Shown piece by piece: positions 55,560 to 64,000 of a DNA stretch of 64,000 nt. The DNA lies in assembly GCA_007570785.1 (NCBI GenBank), contig ML664199.1, positions 18,371,050-18,435,049 on the forward strand. Direction: 5' to 3'. The translations under genes and the position numbers were made by a program. Below the pieces are notes generated by a model. The model made no database searches. It saw only the letters and a program-made list of their open reading frames with translations, and was not told the DNA's origin. This stretch comes from Antilocapra americana (taxonomy: Eukaryota; Chordata; Mammalia; Artiodactyla; Antilocapridae). The first letter of the stretch is position 1; each line of letters starts with the position of its first letter.

Positions 55560-57040
55560 ACTAGAACTCAATTAGTTGGTCAAAACCTAACTGTAAGGCA
55601 GCCTGGAGAAAGACCATCATGGCTTCCCAAGAAAAAGGAAATAGTTGAAAAAAGGGGAAGGACTGTGAAAGCCTTACTCTATTTCTCTCTTAATTCACTG
55701 ACCCTTCTTTAAACCTATCCATTTTCTTGAATTTCATGTAAATATTTACAAATTTAAGTTTTTTATATAATAAAATTAAAAAATTATTTTGTCAAATTTC
55801 TTCCAAAATCATGTGCAATGATTTTATTTTATAGATGAGAAATAGGACACCAAGAGAGGTTAAGTAACTTGCCTAAGGTCCCACAGCTTACGTGCAACAG
55901 AACTAAGACTACAGCTTAAAGGTTTCTTGATTTTCTCCTTTATTTTAATTTGATATAATATCAATAGTATCTATCCAAGCTCTGATGATCTAGTTTACAT
56001 TTTAGCATCACAAAGAACAGTTTTGTTCAATTCATTTTTCAGAGAGCCTGATGTGAATATTTTTAATTAATTTTTTATCATTTATTATTAATTTTTCTTC
56101 ATCAAAGATGTTCTCACTGTAGCCTTTAGATGGCACAAGTTAGCTAATCCAAGACTGTTTTGTAGCTCCAATAATAGCAGAAGTTTCAAGAAATATTATG
56201 AAAAATGGCTGCATTGAATAATAGTTTAAACAAAGTAAACGTTACCAGCAAAGTTTCCCTGCATTAAGAATCCATCCTCTGAATTAGTATTTATGTATAG
56301 AGAGCTAGTGTTTAGGAGTTTTTCCAGGAGATCTCTAATTCTGCTAATGTTGGGAATCACTGGTAGTAAGTGGTGCTTTGGGACAGATTTTGGGATAAGA
56401 ATTAGAATTGGAGAAGACTTTCTGAAGTGGATAGAATAGAAATCTGGGAGATAGGAGGTCTCAGTTTTCCATGAGCTCTCAAATATCCAGGAAAAGTTTT
56501 CTTCTAGAATTATACTACGTATTGTGGATCCTCATGGCATTTGCTAACCTCACCATGGTTTTCTGAAGACCTTTATGATTATGTCTGGAAATCTGGTATT
56601 TTATGTACAACTATAGGATGGTACTGCAGCACAATGCTTTGCCCTTGTTAGGGATACAGCGATTATTTGTGGAATTGAATTTTCCCACTTGATCTTCTTC
56701 TCGTTTTTATCCCTGGAGGGATTATAGACATTTTTGCTAAGATAACAAGGAAAAGTGTTATTTACCTATTGCATCTTGTGTTGACCAACACTCTTGTAGC
56801 CAGTGTGAGGAATCCTAAGAAAATCTGCTCTCGAAATCTAATTCAGCTGAAGACAATATTCAGCTAAGGAAAACAAAACAAAACAAAAACAGAAGAGGTA
56901 CTATAAACCAAAACACTGTGATATGTGAACAATTAGTTCTTGGGCTCTGAGCATATGCAAATAGCCATTTTTAAACACCAATAGATGAAAATGTGTTGAA
57001 TTGAGGAAAGAGATGATAAAATATTCCTCTAGTACTCATC
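55560..57040. other. Repeat-poor stretch, 1.5 kb
   Basis: Apart from a MIR fragment (55825-55925) and an (AAAAC)n run (56870-56890), I see no repeat or gene. Confidence 0.5.
55825..55925 (-). repeat. MIR SINE fragment
   Basis: attttatagatgagaaatag, agaggttaagtaacttgcct and aaggtcccacagctta are the antisense MIR core, well kept. Confidence 0.85.
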
Positions 57041-57056
57041 TAGAGTGTGCTATTTG

Positions 57057-57181
57057 TTTTTGTATGTTTTTGACCTTGCTGTGTATCATGTGGGATCTTA
57101 GTTCCTGAACAAGGGATCAAACCCATGCCCCCTGTAGTAGGGGCACAGAGTCTTAACCACTGGACCACCAAGGAAATTCCT
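57057..57181 (-). mobile_element. CHR-type SINE, short
   Basis: ttagttcctgaacaagggat, caaacccatgccccctgtag and ccactggaccaccaaggaaa mark it. A diverged duplication lies at 57041-57056 and 57182-57197. Confidence 0.9.
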
Positions 57182-57197
57182 TAGTGTGTACTCTTTG

Positions 57198-57588
57198 GTT
57201 TCACTGTCTGTAACTTTCAAAATTTTTTTTATTTTACATGAGTATTGGAATCTTAATTAGAGTTTGAATTTGTTAAATTCATTTTCCCCAACAATGTCAG
57301 CTTTCAGGTTTATGTAATAATATGAAACAGGCAAAGCTAATTGTTGATGATTTCGGACTCAAAATGGTGGGTCATTTCTCATTTTGGGTGATATCCCTAA
57401 CCTCATGTTGCTCCCAAGCAGTGAAAATCTTCTTATTCTCTTCCTGTAATTCTGACAAAACCTACTCTTTCAACCTTCACAATAAGGTGTATGTGACTGA
57501 TACTAGCCTCAATTGTTTCTGATATCCACAGAGTTTTCCATTTTAACCATTATCAACCACCTTCCAAGCCAAAGATATGAAGTTAATT
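57198..57588. other. No recognised feature
   Basis: About 390 bp of single-copy DNA. The 66-codon plus ORF (57322-57522) has no similarity I know. Confidence 0.5.
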
Positions 57589-57602
57589 AGAAGTACTATT
57601 TT

Positions 57603-58232
57603 GGCTCTTTCAATTCTGGTTTCCTCGGTGTATATGCCCAGCCATGTGTACCCCAATGTTCATTGCTGCTTTATTTACAATAGCCAGGACATGGAAGCAA
57701 CCTAGATGCCCATCAACTGACGAATGGATAAGAAAGCTGTGGTACATATACACAATGGAATATTACTCAGCATTAAAAAAAAATTCATTTGAATCAGTTC
57801 TACTCAGATGGATGGAACTGGAGCCCATTATCCAGAGTGAAGTAAGCCAGAAGGAAAAACAACAATACAGTATATTAACGCATATATATGGAAGTTAGAA
57901 AGACGGTAACGAGAACCCAGCATGCGAGACAGCAAAAGGAACGCAGATGTATAGAATAGACTCGTGGACTCTGTGGATGAGGGCAAGGGTGGGATGATCT
58001 GGGAGAATGGCATTGAAACATGTTAATTATCATATGTCTAATCAATCGCCAGCCCAGGATTGATGCTCGGGGCTGGTGCAACGAGATTTCCTGGGGGGAG
58101 GGAGGAGGGAGGGGGTTCTGGAGGGGGAGCATATGTAAACCCATGGTGATATCATGTCATTGTTTGGCAAAACTAATTAAAAAAAAGAAAAAAAAAAGAA
58201 ATCTGATCACAAAATCTAAAAAAAAAAAAAAA
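57603..58232 (+). mobile_element. Young L1 with 5' inversion and double poly-A tail
   Basis: AGAAGTACTATTTT at 57589-57602 and 58233-58246 is a perfect 14-bp duplication. The first 40 bp (57603-57642) are L1 ORF2 sequence in reverse orientation. From 57643 the element reads forward, starting in the part of ORF2 that directly follows the inverted piece. The last ORF2 codons and the 3' UTR follow, with a G-rich tract at 58093-58127. The tail has A-rich (58179-58197), then 20 bp of other sequence, then a second A-run (58218-58233). Confidence 0.96.
57644..57898 (+). pseudogene. L1 ORF2 C-terminal fragment, 84 codons
   Basis: The natural C-terminus of ruminant L1 ORF2 ([20 protein letters not shown] to SILTHIYGS) without a break. 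The ATG follows the inversion joint by chance. No catalytic part. Confidence 0.88.
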
Positions 58233-58246
58233 AGAAGTACTATTTT

Positions 58247-59214
58247 TGTAAAAATGTACACATGGTCGCTATAAAAATTCAGATGATATAAATAAGCATA
58301 TCCCAAATTCTATAATCCAAAGATAACCACTACAGACTCTTTGGTGAAAATCCTTCCCTATCATATATACATGCATACACATGCACAAAAATGGGATATG
58401 AAGTGTTGTGGTGAAACTGAAGCTCTTCAGCAGGTAGCCTATTCCAACAACTATGTAATTAACTTTGTCTACTGGTAAGACACCTTGCGTAATGAGTTCA
58501 GTAGCTTAAAATCCACTGTATCTAATTATCCTCTGTGATTTAATGATGTATCTCTCTTTTAAATATTTTGAATGCAAAGGATTATTTCTGATGATTCTCA
58601 TATTGGAAAATAATTTATCATGATTAGAAAGTCTATTCCTATTTTGGTACATCTTACTGCACAGTTTTTGGTAAGAGAGAGCAGACATGAACAATTCTAT
58701 TAGGAGAGATTGTGAGTATGGTTCCTGTTGACTGTATGAGGGGAAAAGTTTAGAAAATGTTGGATATGAGTCAGTGAAAATGTGACTAGAAGCATCTATG
58801 ATAACTAGTCTATTGGCCCAGTCACTATTGTGTCTCTTAGAACACAGTTTGATGTCACGAAACTATGTTATGGCTTCACCATACCCCTATTAAATTTTAA
58901 AACTTTATTTAAACTTTTGTATGGAAATACCTTTCATGGAACATGAAATTCTATGCATCTGATTTTTCAAGTACTTTTCTCCCATTCCAAATACCTACCT
59001 ACCATTTTATTTTCTTTTAGTTTTAGATTTTTCCTCTCTCTTATCTTTATTCTAATCTGGACCAATTTTTCTTCTTTTCATTCTGAAAAATAGGGATTTT
59101 CATCCTGCTAAACAGTTAATTAATTAAACAATTAAGCTAATTATGAGTGTATATAAGTACACTGCCAGGCTCTGTGAAGGTTATGAGAGAAGGTAGTGCT
59201 ACTTGTGGTCTAGC
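58247..59214. other. No recognised feature
   Basis: About 0.97 kb of AT-rich single-copy DNA; no gene or repeat supported. Confidence 0.5.
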
Positions 59215-59420
59215 ACTTAGATTTTCAACTCAGGCTGCCTGGCTTTATATGCTTGTTTTACTGGTTGTGTGAACATGGGCACTTTCACCTCTGTGCTGCA
59301 AAGATGACAATAAAGGTACTTCCATCCAATATTGCTGATAAAATTAATTGAGCTAACCTTTGTAAACCATTGACCCCAGTGCTTGGTACATAGTAAATAG
59401 TCAGTAGATGTTATTATTAT
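59215..59420 (+). repeat. MIR SINE
   Basis: actcaggctgcctggcttta, tactggttgtgtgaacatgg, gctgataaaattaattgagc and gtgcttggtacatagtaaat follow MIR from end to end. Confidence 0.85.
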
Positions 59421-60899
59421 TACTTATAATTCTTCATTATTATCAAAGAATATTAAATGTGAAGCCTGTCCTAAGGAAGTTCATGACTCAATTGAATTAA
59501 TATTCATATACAAGACCACAAAGAATGGGACAAAATAATAAAATTGAATGACATAGATTGTGATATTGGCAATAAGAGCCTTAACTAAGGAGGAATTCAT
59601 GTGGGTTACTAGGATTTAGCTGAGCCTTGAAAGGTGGGTAAGGATTGGGTCTGCAATGAATAAAGAGAGACAAAATTCCCTTGTGTAGACAATATGTGTT
59701 AGGGTTGTTTTTCTTGAGTATCAAGAGTTTGGGGATCTTTCCATCTTTTATGGATAAGGGCTAGGTTCTGGCAAGATCGGGAGCACCGTTGCTTCAGGGC
59801 TTCAGGGCTTGATGAATTTGTTCTGTGGGGATTAATAGAGTAGATGAATGAGTAACAGAAAAGGTAATTAGGCAATATGATAGGACAGACTGTAGCATAA
59901 CAATGATTAATGGGATGCCTCAGGTGAGCACTGAGGCACAAGGCAGAACTGAGAGCTCTTGGTGTACCAGAGAAGTGTCATTAATCAGAATTACATCATG
60001 CTTGAGAGTAGTTTATTGAAATTATAAAATAGGTACTTAAAATAACATTAAAAGTATGATTTTAAGCATGCACAATTGATTCTAGTGAACTACTATGCCA
60101 GAAATGAATTCTAGCCTTCCAGAGGACTGTATCCCAAGAAAAAGAAAAATAGCTACGCTCTTCAAAGCTGAAAGTAGCCCATTGACACTGTGTGGCCCTG
60201 CCAACTTTACCTTCTTAAAGGTGTTCTCTTCATTGGAAACTACAGTAGAGATCAGCAAAAACAGAAACGAAGTCTTGGCTGTGCTTCTTCCTGCCTCATG
60301 TGCCTTGTAATATTGCCCAATGTGTCAGCCAAGCTTGGCTGTTTCTTTCAAACCAGATCACCAGAGAGAGTGTAAAGGAAGGGGTCCTGGACAATGCACA
60401 AGCATTTGTTGAATTTGGGACAATCTATCACTTCTACACATCAAAGAGAAAATGATGGAGCTTGAGTGTTGTGATAAGGGAAAAGGGGTCAGGTCTTTCA
60501 CCTTGAGCTGCTAGAGTGGGTTCATCCCAGTAGGGGTACAGTGCAACATCAAGCACTGAAAATCAAGTGGTTAGACAAGAGGTCAACATCCAGAGTCAGA
60601 TTTGGGTTGCTAGTTTGGTGTCTTAGGATCTAGAGGAATGCTCAAGGTTTGGAGAAGGCTTTCCAAAGTAGCTTAGAGAGATGAGGACAAGCAAAGCAAT
60701 GTAGTGCAGAGCTGATGCACCTGACAGGCCCAAAGGACTCCTAGAATACCTAGTAATGCCCTTCCCCCACCTGCCCACATTCATGGTTAGGCCCCTACCC
60801 TTAACTTGGGTGTTCCTGTAAGGGACTCTGATATTGAGTCATCAGAATTAATTAAATAATTATGCACCTACTTTTCCTCTTTTTCTATTTATTAAAAAA
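59421..60899. other. Single-copy DNA, no gene supported
   Basis: About 1.5 kb. The segment 59460-59640 (ttaactaaggaggaattcat, gagccttgaaaggtgggtaa) recalls an unassigned ancient repeat. The ORFs at 60095-60375 have no known domain. Confidence 0.45.
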
Positions 60900-61040
60900 G
60901 GGTGGTTTTCTGGTGGTTCCAGGGAAATGGATTTGATCCCTGATCTGAGAAGATTCCACATGCGTGGGGCAACTAAGCCTGTGCACCACAACAACTGAGC
61001 CTGAGTGCTACAACTACTGAAGCTCATGAGCGCTAGAACT
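60900..61040 (+). mobile_element. CHR-type SINE, first part
   Basis: gtggttttctggtggttcca, tgatccctgatctgagaaga, acaacaactgagcctgagtg and gctcatgagcgctagaact. A Bov-tA interrupts it; it resumes at 61263. Confidence 0.9.
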
Positions 61041-61262
61041 GGTGTGTCTGTGCTCAGTCATTCAGTTGTGTCTGACTCTTTGCAGCTGTATGGACTGTAG
61101 CCTACCAGGCTCCTCTCTCCATGGGATTTCCCAGAAAAGAATACTGGAGTGGGTTGCCATTTCCTCCTCTAAGGCATCTTCCTGACCCAGGGATTAACCA
61201 GTGTCTCCTGTGCCTCCTGCACTGGCAGGCGGTCTTTACCACTGTGCCGCCTGGGAAGGCCC
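61041..61262 (-). mobile_element. Bov-tA SINE inserted in a CHR SINE
   Basis: tgtgctcagtcattcagttg at the left, ggctcctctctccatgggat in the body, and the head at gccgcctgggaaggcc. CTAGAAC and TTAGAGC in the CHR on both sides are the likely diverged duplication. The B-box part is damaged (gggattaaccagtg). Confidence 0.93.
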
Positions 61263-61407
61263 TTAGAGCCTGTGTTCCAAAACAAAAAGAAGCCACTGCA
61301 ACAAGAAGCCTGTACATTTCAGTTAGAGAAATGCCCCCACTTGCTGCAAATAGAGAAAGCCCATGTGCAGCAAGGAGGACTCAGTACAGCCAAAAAGAAA
61401 AAAAAAG
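61263..61407 (+). mobile_element. CHR-type SINE, second part
   Basis: gagcctgtgttccaaaacaa, agaagccactgcaacaagaa and cagtacagccaaaaagaaaa with an A-rich tail complete the CHR started at 60900. Confidence 0.9.
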
Positions 61408-61532
61408 AGCTATGACCTCATGTTAAAAAAAAGATCTTTCCCTGCAAACATCTATTCTGGTTGTATTGATTCAGATAGTACCTCATTGGAATTGCGCAAG
61501 TTTTTAAACTTTAACCCTGCTTTATTCCTTAT

Positions 61533-61960
61533 AGTGGGTTGAATGGTGGCCTCCCAAAACATATGTCTGTCTAGAAGCTTATTAGAAAAAAAGTCTTTGT
61601 AGGTACATTTAGGTTGAGGATCTTGGGATGAGATCGTCTTGGATTAGGATAAGCCCTAAATCTAATGCCACGTGTTCTTAGAAGAGAAGATACATAGAGA
61701 TGAGGACACAAAATAGAAGGCAACACAAAGAAGGAGTCAGAGATTGGAGTGATAAGTCTGCATGCCAAGACTGTCAGAGGCCACCAGAAGCTGGGAGAAA
61801 GGTATGGAATGGAATTCTCCCTCAGAACCTCCAGAAGGAACCAAATCTTGCCACACCTTGACTCTGGGCTTCTGACCTCTAGAACTGTGAGAGAACAAAT
61901 TTCTGTTGTTTTAAGCCACCAAGTTTGTAGTAGTTTGTACAGCAGCAATAAAAACTAATG
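61533..61960 (+). repeat. MLT1 LTR (MaLR)
   Basis: gtgggttgaatggtggcctc, taggttgaggatcttgggat, gaggccaccagaagctggga, agaactgtgagagaacaaat and tgttgttttaagccaccaag give a nearly complete sense MLT1 LTR. No partner LTR or internal sequence is seen. Confidence 0.92.
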
Positions 61961-62258
61961 AAGCCTTGTGGAGCTTGCCTCAAGAAGCAATTTTGAATTG
62001 AAGGGGTACAGAAACTGACTCTTTTGCTGACCTTAGTATCCAGTGATGACCCCCTGAAGTCTGTTGATGTTCAGTGATGACAATTCACCCCTGAAGTCTC
62101 GGTTTCTGGTACCCAGGTAGCAGAGACCTTTGACATGGATGAATGGATGGATCATTCTGTCAGTTTCATTGCAGATCATGTTATGATACTGTTTTTCTAA
62201 TTTCCCCTGATATAAATGGAAACATTTTATTCTGTGACTAACGGCAATCAGTTTGCTA
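61961..62258. other. No recognised feature
   Basis: About 300 bp of single-copy DNA. Confidence 0.45.
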
Positions 62259-62333
62259 TCAGTTCAGTTCAGTTCAGTTCAGTCGCTCAGTTGTGTCCGA
62301 CTCTTTGCGACCCCATGAACTACAGCATGCCAG
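62259..62333 (-). mobile_element. BovB or Bov-A 3' end fragment
   Basis: An (AGTTC)n run then agtcgctcagttgtgtccga and gaactacagcatgccaggt: the last 75 bp of BovB, or of a SINE with the same tail, in reverse. Too short to decide which. Confidence 0.88.
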
Positions 62334-62694
62334 GTCTCGGCTATGAGAACTGTCAAATAAGATGACCTTAAAGAGCTAAAACACCATCTTAAAATGCAAA
62401 GTTGTTTCTTATCTGTTAGAAGAGCACAATTCTGGAAACCACAGACAAGTGCTCTGACCTCTGGTTTTATTAATTTATTCATTAAAATATATAATAGGCA
62501 TATTCCAGGTCTCCATTTTCCTGAAATCTACATTTTATGAGGTCATCCCATTCTGTACAATAAACTTTATTTGACTTGGTTTACTCTTCCTTCAGGTTCT
62601 TCTCAGTTCACATATAAAGATCCAGCATCTCAAAATGGATAAGAAAGAGGATGATGGTTTGCTTTACCAAAGGACCCTTTGCTTCATAAAAGGA
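62334..62694. other. No recognised feature
   Basis: About 360 bp. No gene or repeat supported. Confidence 0.45.
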
Positions 62695-62810
62695 TTAAAT
62701 ACATAGTTCATTCATTCATTTAGTGAATGGTTGTTGAGAATCTCTATGGCAGACAATGCTCTTTGCACTGGGAATACAGGAGTTAACAAGGCAACCTTCC
62801 TACCCTCACC
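62695..62810 (+). repeat. Ancient repeat, family not assigned
   Basis: catagttcattcattcattt, gcactgggaatacaggagtt and the later ttctaatgggagagacagac (63401 on) form a word common to old mammalian repeats. The CHR pair splits it. Confidence 0.5.
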
Positions 62811-62820
62811 AAGCTTACTT

Positions 62821-63066
62821 CCCTTTTTTTTTTTTAATTAATATGTTTATTTTTGACCTTGTTTCTTCACTGCTGTACATGTTGTAAATGAGGGTTACTC
62901 TTTGTTGTGTTGTGCGGTCTTGTCATTACAGTGGCTTCTCTTGTTGCAAAGCACAGGCTCTAGAGTTCACACTCAGTAGTTGTGGCACATGGGTTTCGTT
63001 GCCCCCAGGCATATGGGATCTTCCCAGGGCCAGAGGTCAAATCCATGACCCCCGCATTGGCAGGCA
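62821..63066 (-). mobile_element. CHR-type SINE, first of a pair, head missing
   Basis: A T-tract then gttactctttgttgtgttgt, agtggcttctcttgttgcaa and acccccgcattggcaggcag. The last 30 or so bases of the head are absent and the next CHR follows at once. AAGCTTACTT (62811-62820) and AAACTTACTT (63391-63400) flank the pair as a unit. Confidence 0.92.
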
Positions 63067-63390
63067 GATTATTTTTATTTGTTTATTTATTTTGGCTGCA
63101 TTGCATCTTGGTTGCTGCCTGAGGATTTTCTCTAGTTGTGGTGAGCATGGGTCACTCTTTGTTGCATTCTGTGGGTTTCTCATTTCAGTGGCTTCTCTTG
63201 TGGAGCATGGACTGTAGGGTGTGCAAGCTCAGTAGTTGCAGCTTGCAGACTCTAGAGCAGGGGCTCAGTAGTTCTGCCCCATAGGCTTAGTTGCTCTGTG
63301 GCATGTAGAATTTTCCCCTGGCCAGGGATTGAATCTTTGTCCCCTGCATTGGCAGGTGGATTCTTAACCATTGGACCACCAGGTAAGTCC
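63067..63390 (-). mobile_element. CHR-type SINE, second of a pair, full length
   Basis: ttattttggctgcattgcat, gtcactctttgttgcattct, ctggccagggattgaatctt and ccattggaccaccaggtaag make a complete, long CHR with all its repeated inner blocks. Confidence 0.94.
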
Positions 63391-63589
63391 AAACTTACTT
63401 TCTAATGGGAGAGACAGACACTGACGAGATACACAATTATATAAATTAATAAATGTATAAATTCAAACCATAATAAGTAATAGGAAGAAGCCCTCTTTTC
63501 CCCAGTGTCTAGACATAGTTTGACAGGATATGTTTATCATATATGACTCTGTTTTTCAAGGAAACTTGGTTCCTCTAAAGGCAACAGCT

Positions 63590-64000
63590 TCCATTTGATT
63601 TTCTGGCTTCTACTCTTGAACCTCTTCAAATCTACCCTTCACCCAGAAATCAAAGTGATTTTTCTAAAACATAAACTGGCTCATGTTCCCCTGGCTTTGG
63701 CTTTCAGTGGCTTCTCTTGGATTTAAAGTGGAATCCAGACTCCTGTAAGGTCTTGTAACCTTGTTTAACACTACTTGCCCCTTTGCTTACTTGTTCAGCC
63801 ACATTGTTTTTCTCTCAGTTCATTGAGTACTCACACAGGTAGATTCCTTTACCTGCAATGCTTTTTACTCCTACCTCCTTTCAGTAGATCTCTCCTATTA
63901 TTCCCTATCACAGCATGTGTTACAGATTGGAAATGTATATTTATTTGGTATCCACTCCCTGCCAATATTCACTAAATCTCCTGACTTTACCAGTCTGACA
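63590..64000 (+). repeat. L2 LINE fragment, runs off the window
   Basis: aaactggctcatgttcccct, ctttcagtggcttctcttgg and tacctgcaatgctttttact match the L2 reverse transcriptase C-terminal and 3' region. It continues beyond 64000. Confidence 0.78.

Overview
This window is ruminant (most likely bovid) nuclear DNA from an intergenic region or a very large intron. The repeat content shows it: BovB (RTE) LINEs, BovB-derived Bov-tA SINEs, one dimeric Bov-A2 SINE, young ruminant L1 (L1_BT type), cetartiodactyl tRNA-type CHR SINEs, and older pan-mammalian MIR, L2, L1M/HAL1, MLT1-type LTRs, a Tigger-like MITE and a mariner MITE. The base composition is AT-rich and I saw no CpG island. I cannot tell cattle from sheep, goat or another bovid. 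I see no multi-exon gene, no structural RNA gene, no CRISPR array and nothing bacterial.

Layout. 1-0.26 kb: the 5' end of an L1 that runs leftwards out of the window. 0.3-3.1 kb: single-copy DNA with three Bov-tA SINEs and one weak candidate coding exon. 3.1-8.0 kb: an ancient LTR split by two SINEs, the second split by a 4.1 kb L1. 8.7-9.8 kb: BovB. 12.0-13.7 kb: old L1 with a mariner MITE, then BovB. 14.0-17.0 kb: young L1 with a 610-codon ORF2 stretch. 17-25 kb: sparse, with SINEs and a short L1. 25-35.4 kb: an L2 and then a very old L1/HAL1 block cut by an MLT1 LTR, BovB, CHR, Bov-tA and young L1 insertions. 36.4-37.5 kb: an MLT1 LTR split by another LTR. 41-45.7 kb: an old L1M opened by an L1 carrying a BovB, then by a second BovB carrying a Bov-tA. 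47.9-48.2 kb: Bov-A2. 51.8-52.4 kb: an intact-ORF retrocopy of PFDN5. 52.6-54.1 kb: a 47-bp-arm inverted repeat touching a truncated BovB. 57.6-58.2 kb: an L1 with a 5' inversion and a double poly-A tail. 60.9-64 kb: CHR SINEs (one split by a Bov-tA, one pair in tandem), an MLT1 LTR and L2.

The only complete protein-coding ORF of cellular origin that I recognise is the single-exon PFDN5 copy (51933-52397, minus). Its 13-nt 5' leader, A-rich tail and perfect 16-bp target-site duplication mark it as a LINE-mobilised mRNA copy. All other long ORFs are pieces of L1 ORF2 or BovB reverse transcriptase, broken by stops or frameshifts, or are antisense shadows of these. The window reads as a record of layered insertion rather than a working gene system. 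Family names were given by eye from remembered consensus sequences, so edges are good to about 5-20 bp except where a target-site duplication fixes them.
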